From Heligmosomoides polygyrus polygyrus (Eukaryota > Nematoda > Chromadorea > Rhabditida > Heligmosomidae), in the NCBI GenBank assembly GCA_947396885.1, contig OX377204.1:19971706-20035705 (forward strand): a stretch of 64,000 nucleotides of DNA, written 5' to 3'. Below are positions 1 through 12,200 of the stretch, one piece after another (positions within the stretch are counted from its first letter, which is position 1; the number at the start of each line of letters is the position of its first letter). A program made the position numbers and the translations under genes. A model generated the notes under the pieces. The model was not told the DNA's origin. It saw nothing but the letters and a program-made list of their open reading frames with translations, and ran no database searches.

Positions 1-359
1 TCTTCGTTTTTCTCCTGCTTTAAATTGTTGTGAGCTCCCGCAAATATATCAGGAATCGTGAGAGGAGTAAACGTTTTACATCTCCGCCCCACTTTTTAGC
101 TTAGTGGTTACCTTTGTAAAGTGATTGGAGCCCATTTCTTGTCTTCCCTCTATGGTCGAAGGTGCTGTACTGGTACAGTAGACGAAATAAAGTATACGAT
201 TAGACAATGAAACAAAGCAACGTGAAAGCGGAGAACATGAAATTGCAATTTGCCTTCTTCAGATAAGTTCGTTTCGCCACCTACCTCCAGACGTGCTCTT
301 TTTGTAATACCTCCCCCCCCCCGGGTAGCTCAGTGAAAAGAGACTTTTTTGAATGGCAA
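1..359. other. Left edge, no gene recognised
   Basis: AT-rich sequence with a 10-C run near 312-321 (CTCCCCCCCCCC). The GGGTAGCTCAGT stretch at 323 resembles a tRNA A box, but no B box or cloverleaf follows. Confidence 0.4.
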
Positions 360-1055
360 AACTATTAGCCAGAGAAAGGCCACAGGCATATTTTTGAACG
401 GGAAAATGAATAGTTCTGCGAGTATCTCCACCCTTCATATAGAAGAAAAACATGTTTCGTTTTAGCTGAGACCTTGAACCCAAAGAGCTACGGTCCCTCG
501 AAGACGGGTACAGTAGCGCACCGTCAGCACGTGCCTACGTGCATGCGTGCGCGCGCTGACGTGTGGGACGTGACGGAAGACTCTTCGGCAAGCGGATCGA
601 TGGCTCAGCGGGGTGCGACGCTGCTTCATGAGTGATAGGCCAGATGTTCGACTTCCCTTCTTTGCAATATTTTTGCATTCTTCATGACCGCTGTCTCCTT
701 TGCCAGTTTGCTTTCTATACATCTCCTACACATTTATTTTGCAAATAGAAGGGAAGTCGAACATCTAGCCTAGCACTCGTGAAGCAGCATCGCACCCCGC
801 TGAGCCACCGATTCGCATGCCGCAAAGCCTTCGTCTAAGCTGTTCTCCACTTCCCGCACATCAGTGCGCGCATGTATGCGCGTGGGCACGAGCTGATTGT
901 ACGTCACCTTCGAGGGCCCGTAGCTCCTTTGGTTCAGGAACTCAGCAAAGCGAGATGTTTCTCTACCACATGAAGGGTGGAGATTCTCGCAGTACTATCC
1001 ATTTCACCCGTTCAGACATAGACCCTTCCCTGGCCCTAGACCTTCTCTGGTAAAT
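360..1055. mobile_element. Fold-back element with a tRNA-like module in each arm (family 2)
   Basis: The left arm (about 360-700) and right arm (about 735-1055) are diverged reverse complements around a short AT-rich spacer. In the left arm on the plus strand, TGGCTCAGCGGGG (A-box like) is followed by TGTTCGACTTCC (B-box like). The same block occurs on the minus strand in the right arm. No protein is encoded. Ends and target duplication are not defined. Confidence 0.7.
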
Positions 1056-1314
1056 TTAATTCAGCAAAATTCAATGTTTTGAAACGAAAAATGTTTTAAT
1101 TTTATATTCTCGCTTTATAATTTGATATAATATATACTTTAGCGAATTTCTGCTTGAAGTTATGTTAAAGTATGAAAGGCGTCGAAACTTATACAGTACA
1201 GCAATTAGCTAACTAAAACCTTCGTTTTACCAAAATAGCTCCACTACTGTTTAGCGCGGGAGTTTGAGTTCTCGCCCTTCCTCCGCAATTGTCCATAGCA
1301 CACGTCCTCTGCAC

Positions 1315-2782
1315 CAGGGGTGCACATTTAACGGTTAACGATTTAACGAATTTAACGCATTAACGGCATTTTTCGGTAAAATCTGGTTTAACGACTTAAC
1401 GGAAACTTTTAGGAATTTAACGGAATTTTTAACGGACTTTTTTCTCAGTGAGTTTATCGCATTCACCCTCAGTATTCTCTAATGTTGCAGGTCCTCATCC
1501 TCTCGACTTGGACTGTTTCTGAGAAAAAAACTATTGAAATCAGCAAAAATATTTTGATGTTTTTATCAATTCAATTCGTTTTGAATTTTTAGAAATAATA
1601 CATTTTGGGGGCACGTGTAGTGCAGTCGGAGGAGGTGCTGGCTGCCGCGTGACAATATACCAGGTTTCTGATCCTTTTTCGGGATTTCCCGATAAGGCCA
1701 ACCAAGCCTTCGATCCATCTGGGGTCGGTGAATTGGTACGAGACTTGTTTGGGAAGGAGAAAGTGCTGACTTGTTCATCGGCTGGCCACCGTAAGCCATT
1801 GGCCAAATACGCATTCAAATCGCCTCCACGACATCCCGTGGAAGAAGAATGCGTGGCATATCCCAAAAAAGTTTGAGTAACGCTGTCTTTTATCCTTATC
1901 CTTTAATGCATTTTGGAGCTCTTCGCCGATTCCCCAAGCAGGTCAACGAATTCACAAAGATACTGGTCTAACCTCCTTTTAAGTTATGCCTATTCTCACC
2001 TGGCGCTGCTCAACTCGGAATACTTTTGCCCACCTGGAGCAGTCAAGACGGAAAGAATGTTTTAAGCCGATGGACGTATTATTTAAGCTATTTTCCAAAA
2101 ACGCTTATAACAAAAACTTGGAAAGCTACCTTTCCTGAACGTTAACACGAAGACAACGTATCACACCTTCTCGGCAGTGTGGGACCGTGTGACACGATGT
2201 CGTGTCACGGTCTCGGCGTTGCAAAAAATAGATTAGTCCAACGCACCAGGCTCTCGAAAATTGTGCGTTCGTCAACGTGCTAACATTCCACTGATAGGGG
2301 TTTTTACTGTATTTTTATTAATTCTTTCTCTACTTAATGGGCTGGTGCCTGCATGGAGATTGCACATGTTCGTAAAACAATCAAACAAAAGAACTAGGAA
2401 AGGGTGGAACTTCGGGTACCTGCCTGGTCGTACATTTCAGGATGCTTTACCGATGATCATCTTGCCTTGAATGGTACTTCCATAGTTCTTATTCTATACC
2501 CTGTAGATAATTTGTTGCTGAAGGCTTGTTTATTTTTCTGTGCTCAGTGATGTTGATTTACTTATTTTACATTGCAGTGTTAAACTCCATTCCTTGAACG
2601 TTAGCTGTTGACCTCTTGAAGTTGAAACATATAAGGTTTCCTTATTTTCCTTCAGTTGAAATAATGGTTTGCAGCTAATTGTTTTTAACGAAATTTAACG
2701 ATTTACCGGAAATTTAACGAAAATTTTCCGTTAAAAAATTCGTTAAGTAAATTTAACGCCCAGAATTTTGTGTGCACTCCTG
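1315..2782. mobile_element. hAT-like MITE with 8-bp target duplication
   Basis: The ends are CAGGGGTGCACA and, inverted, CAGGAGTGCACA. Perfect 8-bp direct repeats CTCTGCAC flank it at 1307-1314 and 2783-2790. The subterminal parts (1326-1440 and 2680-2765) are tandem arrays of TTAACG units in opposite orientation. No transposase is present. The CAGGGGTG end and the 8-bp duplication are those of the hAT superfamily (established knowledge). A SINE is nested at 1610-1905. Confidence 0.85.
1610..1905 (+). repeat. tRNA-derived SINE (family S), nested in hAT MITE
   Basis: Head GTGTAGTGCAGTCGGAGGAG is an A-box-like tRNA head. The body ACTTGTTCATCGGCTGGCCA and the tail CTTTTATCCTTATCCTT recur in the copies listed below. 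It interrupts the MITE, so it inserted after it. Confidence 0.75.
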
Positions 2783-3247
2783 CTCTGCACACTACGCCGA
2801 GTTTCTTACCTTAGGAGTTGAGAACCTTTTTTGAAGTGAAAATTTTGTGTTTTTTACCTCGCCTTTCTTAAGTGTTGTTGTTTTACTTGAAAGGCACCTA
2901 TTTTATTTTGCAAAATCCAACTTGCATTGGGAAGTTTTAGGTTCACGGTATTTAGACGTGGTATTTCCTAATAGCAACTTTGTGAATCCTCCACCGAGAT
3001 AACCTCTTCGTTCGCAGCAAACGAGTGTGCTTCGCTCGTGTTAATCCACTTTTGATGACTGAATGAGCGATCGACACGTTCACGGGATTATCGAAAACGA
3101 ACTTTCTAATTCTGAAGCGAAAATCAGAACCCGGACCTTGTGACTGTGCCGACATGTACTGTGTCATCTGCGCCCTGAACTTAGTATAATCCGCTCACAT
3201 GACCCCCAACGGTGCAGCATAGGGATCGCAAATAGGCCATGCCGGCT

Positions 3248-3286
3248 GCCTTGTAATATAGGGGCTAAGCCCCTATATTACAAGGC
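3248..3286. repeat. Perfect 39-bp palindrome
   Basis: Two 19-nt arms starting GCCTTGTAATATAGGGGCT are perfectly complementary around a single A. It would form a very stable cruciform or RNA hairpin. It does not belong to a recognised element. Confidence 0.9.
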
Positions 3287-3419
3287 ATCTCGGCACTGTC
3301 GCTAGAGAAGGCGTTACGACTTCGAATCGGACCTCGGGTTTCTCCTCTCGGGTCGTTAAATCAGCACATGTCGCCGATAGTGGAGCATTCCGAGAAAGAG
3401 ATCTATTCGACGATCTAAC

Positions 3420-4637
3420 TTCTTACAAGGAAAGGTTCCCAACTCAAGATGAGCTTTTGCGATACTATTTTGACAGGGTGTAGGGCCATGTGAGCGGAGT
3501 CCAGAACCACAGTTAGTTTTGCTGAACGCTTTTTTTAAAAAAACCTGAAAAGGAGGTCTGAAAGCATGTGCGCAACACTGATCACCCCTTAGGACACGCA
3601 GCGAGGTGCGCCTCGGTGGCGTAGTCGGTAGGATTGCAGCCTCTTATGAGTACACCAGTGGGCTTTTCAGTTCGAGTCCGAGTGCTGCCGATGTTTTTGC
3701 ATTAGTTTTATTAGTTTTATTTTATTACGCCTTCTCAAGATAACAGGAGTCAATTTTAGACCATCAGTGCTTACAAGAAACCAAGGCTGTCTATTTGCAG
3801 CTTCATATGTGCTAGTTTTTCAACAATGTTTATCTGTACCACCACTATATCATGTCACATCACCTGTCCCATATGGGTGCCACCCTCGACATTTCTATTG
3901 ATTGCAGAGTATAAGACAAACCTACCTACAGTTTTGCGCTCCGGTGTTTGGCCGTGTCTGTCATATGCGTGGGTGGCAGCTACATACGTCGGTGTTCACC
4001 CAAGACCCTTCTTTACACCCACAAATTACGCGTTCGACGAATAAGAGGTGGACATTCTTTGTCGGGAAGAAGACTGTTCCTCACTGGCTTTTGTAAGATG
4101 CTGCTGGTGTGACACGCGATTGTGCTTTACTTGTTTCACAAATTTATACATACTATAGCTGTTGTCTAAAAGGGAAGAGCAAGACAGGGCTATTTATTTC
4201 CAGAAATATTATATTGTACATATTGTTGAAAATATTGACATTCGAAGACGATTTGATTGTTGACATATGAAGACGCAAAAAGACAGTCTTGATTTGTTGT
4301 AAGCATTGATGGTCTAAAATTGACTCCTGTGATCTTGAGAAAGCGTAATAACAACAAACTAATACGTGCAAAAATATCGGCAGTACGCGGACTCAAGCTC
4401 AAAACTCAGCGGTGTGATCCTATGAAGCGCCACTCCTACTAACTGCGCTGCCGAGCCACATCTCCTGAGGTGTCGTAGGGGTTCGTGATAGTTGCGCGCA
4501 CGTCTGCAGATCTCCTTTTCAGGTCCTTAAAAAAGCGTTCAGCAAAAACTAACTGTGACACATGACCCTCCGTCCTGTCAAAATAATATCGCAAAAGCTC
4601 ACCTTGAGTCTAGAACCTTTCCTTGTTAGTAGGGCCT
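3420..4637. mobile_element. Fold-back element with tRNA-like modules (family 3), copy 1
   Basis: The left arm (3420-3860) and right arm (about 4190-4637) are inverted copies ending in ACAAGGAAAGGTTC / GAACCTTTCCTTGT. Each arm carries a tRNA-like head: on the plus strand TGGCGTAGTCGG at 3617 and AGTTCGAGTCC near 3669, and the reverse complement around 4375-4460. The 330-bp centre (3860-4190) is unique and has no coding potential that I recognise. Confidence 0.75.
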
Positions 4638-4765
4638 TCTACGCGGCATTCACCTTTAAACAGGTTTCATTATGTCTGTTCGCTCATAACAGTCACAAGA
4701 AGCACAAAAAGCTAATTAATCAGAAGCATAATTCATCCATATCTCTACCAATAAAAGCGAAAGAC

Positions 4766-5165
4766 GCGTGGTAGCGTAGTCGGAGGGCCTGTCCAATCCG
4801 CCGACTGTCGCATGCACCCGATTTCAGTTCTTGGTTAGGATTTTCCGGCATGTCCATCAAAGCATTCCCTATCTTCGTTGGTTCAAATTGGATTGGTTCA
4901 AAATTTTACGGAAAGGATAAAATACTGAGATATTCATCGACTGGCCGTCGCGAATCTTTGCACTGTATGGCTCAACGATCAACTTGCCTCCACTTCATCT
5001 AGAAGTAGAAGTACTAGCCTCTACGAGTCTTTGAATAGTACGTGCCAACGAATCAACTTGCATACACCATCTAACGCATCTACTTAACGCGTCATGCATT
5101 ATACCTCGTTGAAGTAGAATGCATGGCGCGTTCCGCAAGAGGTTAACTACGCAGTCTTTTATTTT
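4766..5165 (+). repeat. SINE family S, degenerate copy
   Basis: Head GCGTGGTAGCGTAGTCGGAGG, then a drifted body containing GGAAAGGATAAAATACTGA and the GCATGGCGCGTTCC tail motif. Internal rearrangement and partial duplication around 5040-5130. Confidence 0.55.
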
Positions 5166-6136
5166 CTAAACTTCACCACTACGGCCCTAACCCAATGGGG
5201 ATAAGTCAACGAATCTTTGGATGCGCCATGCATTCAAACTGTACATCATAGTATGAAGGCATTTTGAAAGCGATTTCTACCTAGATACCACCATAACACC
5301 TTACCAAATGGGTGATTTTATTTCCTAGGCAAGATAAGTCGCTGTTTGATGCTACTTCACGGACCAGACTGCTTGGTTAATAAAGGTGAAAATTTTACTC
5401 AAGTGAAAAAAGTGTTTCAAGCCATTTTCTAAGCTTCAAGTGGCTGTTGCTCTTGAACTCAAAATCTGATCAAAACCAAATTATTTTGTCGACCACTCTA
5501 AGCGAGCCAGTCCCTATTTATTGCGAATAATTGCATCGCTTTTAGATTTCACCGATGTAAAACAGGTTTTCAGTGGAATCGTAGTAAGACAGTAGTAAGA
5601 CGACGTTCCCTGAGCTCAACTCCCGCTCAAGCCATCTAAGCATCCCATCCCTCCGGAATTGGTGAATTGGCACCTGACCTCTCGTAGAGCTTTAAATGAT
5701 TCAAAATATCGGATGTGACTAGAATTGGGAGATGACAACACGCCAGCCAATCAGAGCTCATCGAGAGGGCCTGCCAATCAGAGAGGATGTGCACAGCTGG
5801 TAATCCGGTTGGTGGACGAGCATTTGATTGTTGTATTGATTGGTTATGATTGGCTGGCGCGTTGTCACCTCTCAATGCTGTCCACATTCGCAATAAGGAC
5901 TGAAAAAATACCTTCTTTTCACCTCACCACTGCAAGACACTGTAAAGGCCAAAATCTCTATCTCCTCAAATCAGATGAACACCTAGCGATTAGGCCAAGA
6001 GATGTTGTAGCTCTGTCTCGTTTTCGGATCTCTAGCGGCAAAGTGCCAGAGACATGATCTTCTGCTGAGGGATAGATGGCTCTAACCTTCCCATTGGATG
6101 TGGTCTCAGAAACTGCCTACACGAATCGACTACGGG
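5166..6136. other. Upstream region of the C6 gene
   Basis: Apart from the small MITE at 5724-5878, no gene, TATA box or other promoter element could be supported. If the start is trans-spliced, the promoter lies at an unknown distance upstream within this or the earlier repeats. Confidence 0.4.
5724..5878. mobile_element. Small MITE with GATTGGCTGGCG termini
   Basis: Inverted arms GACAACACGCCAGCCAATCA (5732-5751) and its partner around 5848-5875. A related small inverted element lies at 63826-63951. The centre also contains CCAATCA/TGATTGG. Confidence 0.6.
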
Positions 6137-6148
6137 TATTTCAGATCG
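6137..6148 (+). promoter_or_regulatory. Probable spliced-leader acceptor and 4-nt 5' UTR
   Basis: TATTTCAG ends at 6144, only four bases before the ATG at 6149, which opens a signal peptide. This matches the nematode trans-splice pattern of a strong 3' splice site just upstream of the start codon. A cis-spliced 5' exon further upstream cannot be excluded, but no coding exon was found there. An in-frame ATG at 6098 would place 17 charged and polar residues before the signal peptide, so 6149 is preferred. Confidence 0.6.
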
Positions 6149-6297
6149 ATGATAGTACACCTTGTTCTGTTGCTGCTGCTCCCTCCGCTAGTCAGAACGG
6201 AGTCATGCAATTCTCTTGGTGCATGGGCACCGTGGAGTGAGTGGACCACGTGCCCCGATGACATGAGCTCGATCATGAATTTTCGGACAAGAATACG
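6145..6297 (+). CDS. Exon 1: signal peptide and start of a TSP1-like module
   Basis: From the ATG at 6149 the product opens [19 protein letters not shown], a classic signal peptide with cleavage likely near residues 17-19. It is followed by a Cys and [10 protein letters not shown], the WxxWSxW..C core of thrombospondin type 1 repeats, then RTRIR. The donor is ACG|GTAATT at 6298, phase 2, and the next exon restores the Arg codon. TSP1 repeats are extracellular protein- or glycan-binding modules. The spacing of the later cysteines is not typical, so the module is called TSP1-like. Confidence 0.8.
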
Positions 6298-9200
6298 GTA
6301 ATTCTCCTAAAGTATCTAGGACTTCTCTTCTCGAAGCTGTACCCTTATACTAACTCATTTAGGAACTGTCTATCACAACCGGCAGGATGCAACATTGACA
6401 AGGCGTACTCCTGTCCGTAGGTGTTTCTCCTTGACTTTGTTCAGGATTGGAGTTCTGTAGCCTCTTTGGCCTGTCACACGTTGTGCATCTTCCCCGCGAA
6501 GCGTAGCTGTGGAGACTGAAGCTAACGAATCAATGTGTACTTTCTGATTACAAAGACCTAAGAGCGCCTCGTGGCTGGGTCTTCTGCAATCATTAGAAGC
6601 TCTGACTGCGAATAAGCTTAACCCTTTCACGACATTGTCCGACGATGTCGTCGGAAACCATTATAAAAATAGTTCATGGAAGAATATCAAACATTTAATA
6701 GCAGAATATTAATAATTGATTCCACTAATACCTACGGTCAAGTGGTCCATGGAAAACTTCATTGGTTACTGTTTTATTCATAACTAGCAAATAATGTGAA
6801 GAATTGTAAAATTATTGCACTCCCTGGGAAAATATGCGCTGTCCCAGGCGGGTGAACGATGTTCTGCCTGAAAGCGGCGCAGGCAGAGGCGCGGGACAGT
6901 GTCTGCGGAGACAATTAGCGTCGACTCGCGCAGTGACACCCGCCGGTTCGCACTCAGCCAGGCAGCACTCGCCGCAGAGGCGATGCTGACCCTGCCAACC
7001 ACGGGAGCCTGTAGGTCGACCAGATTTGGTGTGATTACAGTCGATAAAGGGATAGGAGGCTCAGACGGCTTGCATTGGCAGTCCAGAAGTTGGGACTGAT
7101 CTGAACCCTACCATCTTCTATATCAGAATTTCAAGCTCTATCGAATGAGCCAGGAAAGAATCTTGTCTCAATAACCCTTACAACATTTTTTTCAGGTGAT
7201 GTTTAAAAATATCAGTTTCTATTCATATCAGAATTAACTACGAAGCATGCTTCCAGGCTGCTGATGCGAACTCTACCGTCTCCTGCATTATATCCTGTCT
7301 AGATAGCCCTTAAGCACGGCTTTTAGGCATTGTTTATTTTCCTTAAATATCAGTTTTTGTTTATATCAGAATTAATTGCGAGGTATGCTTCGAGGCTGAA
7401 ATTGTGCGAGAAATATGGGAAGATGGGCGAGAGACCTTCTAAGAGCACCCCAATGCTCAACCTCTTTGAAAACGACATAATTTATTTATGATTCTTCAGT
7501 GCGTAGAACATGTTCACAGTCTGAAATTGCTCAACGAATTTAATTTGATAGTCGGTGGACCTCCTAAGTACACCGAATTGCTCTTATCAAAGCATTTCAT
7601 CAGTTGTTAGGAGGATGTTTAGTTGCGATCAAAACTCTTGCGCCAGGCGGGACTCGAACCCGCATCTTTTTCCTTCCGGACAGCGATGTTCGCCTTACAC
7701 CACCGGCGCTGTTTGACCGAACAGAATATCCGCGATATCTTCCTAGCAATCGCGCCGGTGGTGTAAGGCGAACATCGCTGCCCGGAAAGCAGAAGATGCG
7801 GGTACGAGCCCTCCCCCTTGCCGCAAGAGTTTTGATCGCAACTAAATATCCTCCTAACAGCTTCTATCTTCTATAACAGCCGCTCTAGGCTTAAGCAAAA
7901 TGAAAGCATTTCATCAGTGTTTCCTAACTCGTTAATTGGTGAAGACATTAGCTATGCAGGTACATTGCCTGTGGAATGCGAGGTCAAAAAACTGCTAGAA
8001 GCCACAGACGGCTGGACGAGCAATTTGAAGCATTGTGTGATGCAATTTTTTCTCGGTAACATTAGATGTCATGAACCATCTATCCAGTCTTAGCCTCGAT
8101 ATATATGGTGTGTGCATTATAAAGTTCCATAGAAAAATCAATCACGAAATGCTAAAAAGATGTAATGTTGAAACTAATGCAAAGATCTCTCGTCTATCTA
8201 ATTAGAATCCTCGTTCAATTTTAGCCTGGAAGCAAGTCTCATATTCAATCCTGGTATATGTGAATAAAAACCGGTATTTAGCGAAAAATAAACAGCGCCT
8301 GAAAAATTCGCTTGAAGGTTATTGAGGCAGGGTTATTTCCTGGCTCAATAACTCTCAGCTTGAAATTCTGATATAGTAGATGGTAGGGTTCAGATCAGTC
8401 CCGACTTCTGGACTGCCAATGCAAGCCGTATGAGCCTCCTATCCCTCTATCGATTGTAATCACACCAAATCTGGTCGACCTACAGGCTCCCGTGGTTGGC
8501 TGGGTCAGCATCGCCTCTGCGGCGAGTACTGCCTGGCTGAGTGCGAACCGGCGGGTGTCACTGCGCGAGTCGACGCTAATTGTCTCCGCAGGCACTGTTA
8601 CGCGCCCTCGCCCGCGCCGCTTTCAGGCAGAACGTCCCCTCCCATCCCAGGCGGCAGTCACGAGAAAATCATACGTGTCGAGAAAGACTTAAATATGTCG
8701 TCGGTTGTTTTGCTGAAAGGCATATAATTTTAGGGTTTATGGTTATAGCAGCGGAACTGAATATAAAGTTGATTCGAACGGAGTTAGCTTCTTCGATCGG
8801 CTGTGCCTGGTAGAATATGTAATAAGCGAAGCCATGTCTACATGTTCCTAGTTGAAAAATCATTTTGGATTCATTGTCGCAGAATTTGGTACAAACTTGA
8901 CCACATATGGTAAAGAACCTGTTTTCAATGTTTCTCCCCTTTCAGAGGAACCTACTCCGAAGTGACATACTGTGAATGGCCGGTCACGAGCAACTCAACG
9001 CCGGCGGCTCAACCAACCCCGCCGTTACCAAGTATGGTTCCCCGGTCTTCTAATTATAAGTCCTTCTTAGGAACTGGAGGATTCTAGGAGATAATACCGG
9101 TTTCGTGCCGGAAGAAGTAAGTACAACTAATTTCAGTCGATCCACCACCAACCGTTCCAGTGACCCTGCCAACTGAACCAACCCAAGGTACGCTAATAGA

Positions 9201-12200
9201 CTTCAAAACACGGCCAACCACAGCACTGTGCATTAAGGTCCTTCAACGACGATGTTGCCAATCGAGAGGACTACATCGGGTCTAGGGTTAGTCAGTGGCA
9301 GAGCTTACTATCATAATTGCTGTTCACTTAGGATACTTTAAATTTCTAACCACACTCACAGTCATGTGCACTTGCTCAGTTGCAATGCTGCCGAAGACGT
9401 CACGCTTTGCACATTAATCGACAAGGCCTTTCTTTCGGTTTCAGAACTTTGAAACCTGTGGATGCTCTTAGAAAATCTACATTAGCGCCACTCTAGCACA
9501 ACGTTTAATTGATTTTCGGGTCTGTCCGAGTCCCGAGGTAAGCCGCGAATAGCCAGTTGGGCACTTCATACCATTCCACACAACCATTTGACCTGAAATT
9601 GAATGAAAACCCTAGCATCATGTAACAGCATCTGATGTTCCAGCAGAAACTCAAGGGTGGAGACGCAAATCACCCACCGCGATAAGGATAGATCCTGAAT
9701 TTTCAAAAACTTGATCACGAAGGAATTTTTGATTCCAGGTCCATACGATCCTCCGATAACGTCAGAGAGTTCAGGACTGGAAAAGCAAACAGGAGGTCTT
9801 AGGTGAAAATGGATAAGAGCATATCAGCCTTGCAGTTTAAGCTACGCCACTGCTTACGTACATAGTACTCAACAAATAGTAGCATTCCTAAAAATCCAGT
9901 CATTCCATGGCCGTTTACGATCGGAAGTCTCAACCCTGGGTGACTAAAATCGTCGGTAGCCATAAGCGTAGTCTAACAAGGGAAGGGTCTGAAGCGTATG
10001 TCTGAACAAGGGGAGCGATTCATATGGGAAGAATCCACATTCCTCAATTGGTTTGAAAATGTGTTTATTTTTTGCCAAGTCGTTCAACCCAAGGAGTTGG
10101 GGATCACAATGGGATAGGCGCAGCACGCGTTTGGGAGTCTTGTAGGCCCTGGCCCAAAGTGAGGACGGATCCCAGGGACTGCGGTGTTCAGAGCGGAACG
10201 AGCTACGAAGGGCAGTGCTCGAAGCAGGCCTTCCAGATCCAGCTGGTCCCGTGAATGAGGAGGGTAGCCCAAACAATCCTAAGATGTGCCAAGGAAACCC
10301 TGGGATAAACAAAGGGAGGAACCAGAAAGGATAAATCGGCATGGTTCTGGAACGAAGAGGTGCAGGCTGCGGTGAAGAGGAAGAAGGAGGCATACAAGTT
10401 GTGGCAGAAGACGAGGGCACCCGAGCATCTCACAGCCTACAGAAAGCTGAAGAGGCTGGCAAAAACAGCTGTAGCGAAGGCAAAGAACGCGGAAATGGAT
10501 GCCTTGTACGAGAAACTAGACGAGCCAGAGGGAGAGAAGTTCGCCATCCGCCTGGCCAAAGCGCGTCATAGAGCTAGCCTCCACATTCGAGTAGTGAAGA
10601 CTGTGAAGAGTGCTGACGGTAGGGTGTTACGGAAGCCGGTCGAGGTCAGAGAGAGATGGGAGGAGTACTTCAAGGAACTCCTGAACGAGGAGTTCCGTCG
10701 TCGGGAGGCCGAGGAAGAACAACCAACGGAAGGACCCATCCCACTCTGGACGCAAGAAGAGGTTCGCAAGGCCATAGGGAAGATGAAACTTGGAAAGGCA
10801 GCAGGGCCTGACGGTGTGCCAGTAGTGGCTTGGAAGGTGCTCGGGGACCTCGGAATCAACTGGCTGACGCAGTTCCTCAACAGAATCACGAAAGAAGGTA
10901 AGATGCCGGATGACTGGAGGAACAGCACCATAGTTCCCATCTTCAAGCAGAAGGGAGACGCTTCCAAATGCTCCAACTACCGAGGGATCAAACTGATCTT
11001 ACACACGATGAAGATCTACGAACGACTGGTCGACTCAAGGCTGAGGGTGATGGTACCCATCTCCCAGGTGCAGTGAGGCTTCATGCCTGAGAGGTCCACC
11101 ACAGACGCCATCTTCATCTCTCGTCGGGTGATGGAGAAATATAGGGAGAAACGAAAAACCTGCTACCTGGCATTCCTGGAGCTGGAGAAGGCCTACGACA
11201 GGCTAGCTCGGGCCGTAATCTGGAATGCCCTTCGAGGGAGGGGTGTCCCGGAACGTCTGATCACGGTCATAAGGGACATGTACGAGGGCTCGAAAGCGGC
11301 GATACGAACTCCACAAGGGGTGGCAAGGAAAGTGGACATCACAGTGGGGGTACACCAAGGGTCGGCTCTGAGCCCGTTTCTCTTCCTGCTGAGGCTTGAC
11401 TCTATAGTGAACCACCTTGAGGAAGGCCCTCTCAGAACGATCCTCTACGCGGACGACATCGCTCTAGTAACCGACAGCCAGGAGGAGCTGGAGGAGAAGG
11501 TACAGCTGTGGCAGAGAGCCCTCGCAGACAACGGGCTACGGCTGAACGTGAAGAAGACATGAGTTCATCAGCTCTGAGCAGTGCGCTGGATCGATCCTAA
11601 ACTGCCAAGGGGAAACGATCGAGAAGGTGGAAGAATTCCGCTACCTCGGGAGTTACCTATTCGAGGAAGGAAGAATGGACCAGGCGGTCAGGGGACGGAT
11701 AAACGCAGCCTGGCTCAAGTGGAGGGAGTCCAGAGGGATCCTCTGCGACCGTAGATGCTCCAGGACGCTCAAAGGTAAGCTCTATAGAACAGTAGTGAGG
11801 CCTTCCCTCCTCTACGGCAGTGAGTGCTGGGCCCTGGGTAAGGCGCAGGAGCGGCAACTGCACGCGGTGGAGATGAGGATGCTGAGGTGGGCATGAGGAT
11901 GGACCCGTCGGGACAGGGTGCGAAACGAGGATGTTAGGGCAGTGATGAAGACAGCCCTGATCCAGCTGAAGATGAGAGAGCAGCGCCAGAGGTGGTATGG
12001 ACACGTCCTCAGAAGACCAGAGGATCACCCCACAAGGTTGGCCCTAGATTTCGAGCACCAGGAAAGCGTCTGAGAGGAGCCCCAAGGAAAAGATGGAAGG
12101 ACGTCATCAAGAGAGATCTCGCCGAAGTCGGCGCCACGGCAGATGACGCCCTTGATAGGATGAGGTGGCGACGGATCACAAGAACAGCGGACCCTGCGAC

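Noticed and set aside
1326..1440. CRISPR-like array of TTTAACG units
   Set aside because: Short irregular tandem units without spacers, at the end of a hAT-like MITE.
1649..1876. 75-aa plus-strand frame
   Set aside because: It is the body of a SINE copy; similar frames appear in other copies.
3614..3690. tRNA gene with A box TGGCGTAGTCGG
   Set aside because: No coherent anticodon arm, and it recurs in inverted copies.
7640..7709. tRNA gene on the minus strand
   Set aside because: B box and acceptor stem are good, but the copy lies in a repeated palindrome with a poor anticodon arm, so it is a tRNA-derived repeat.
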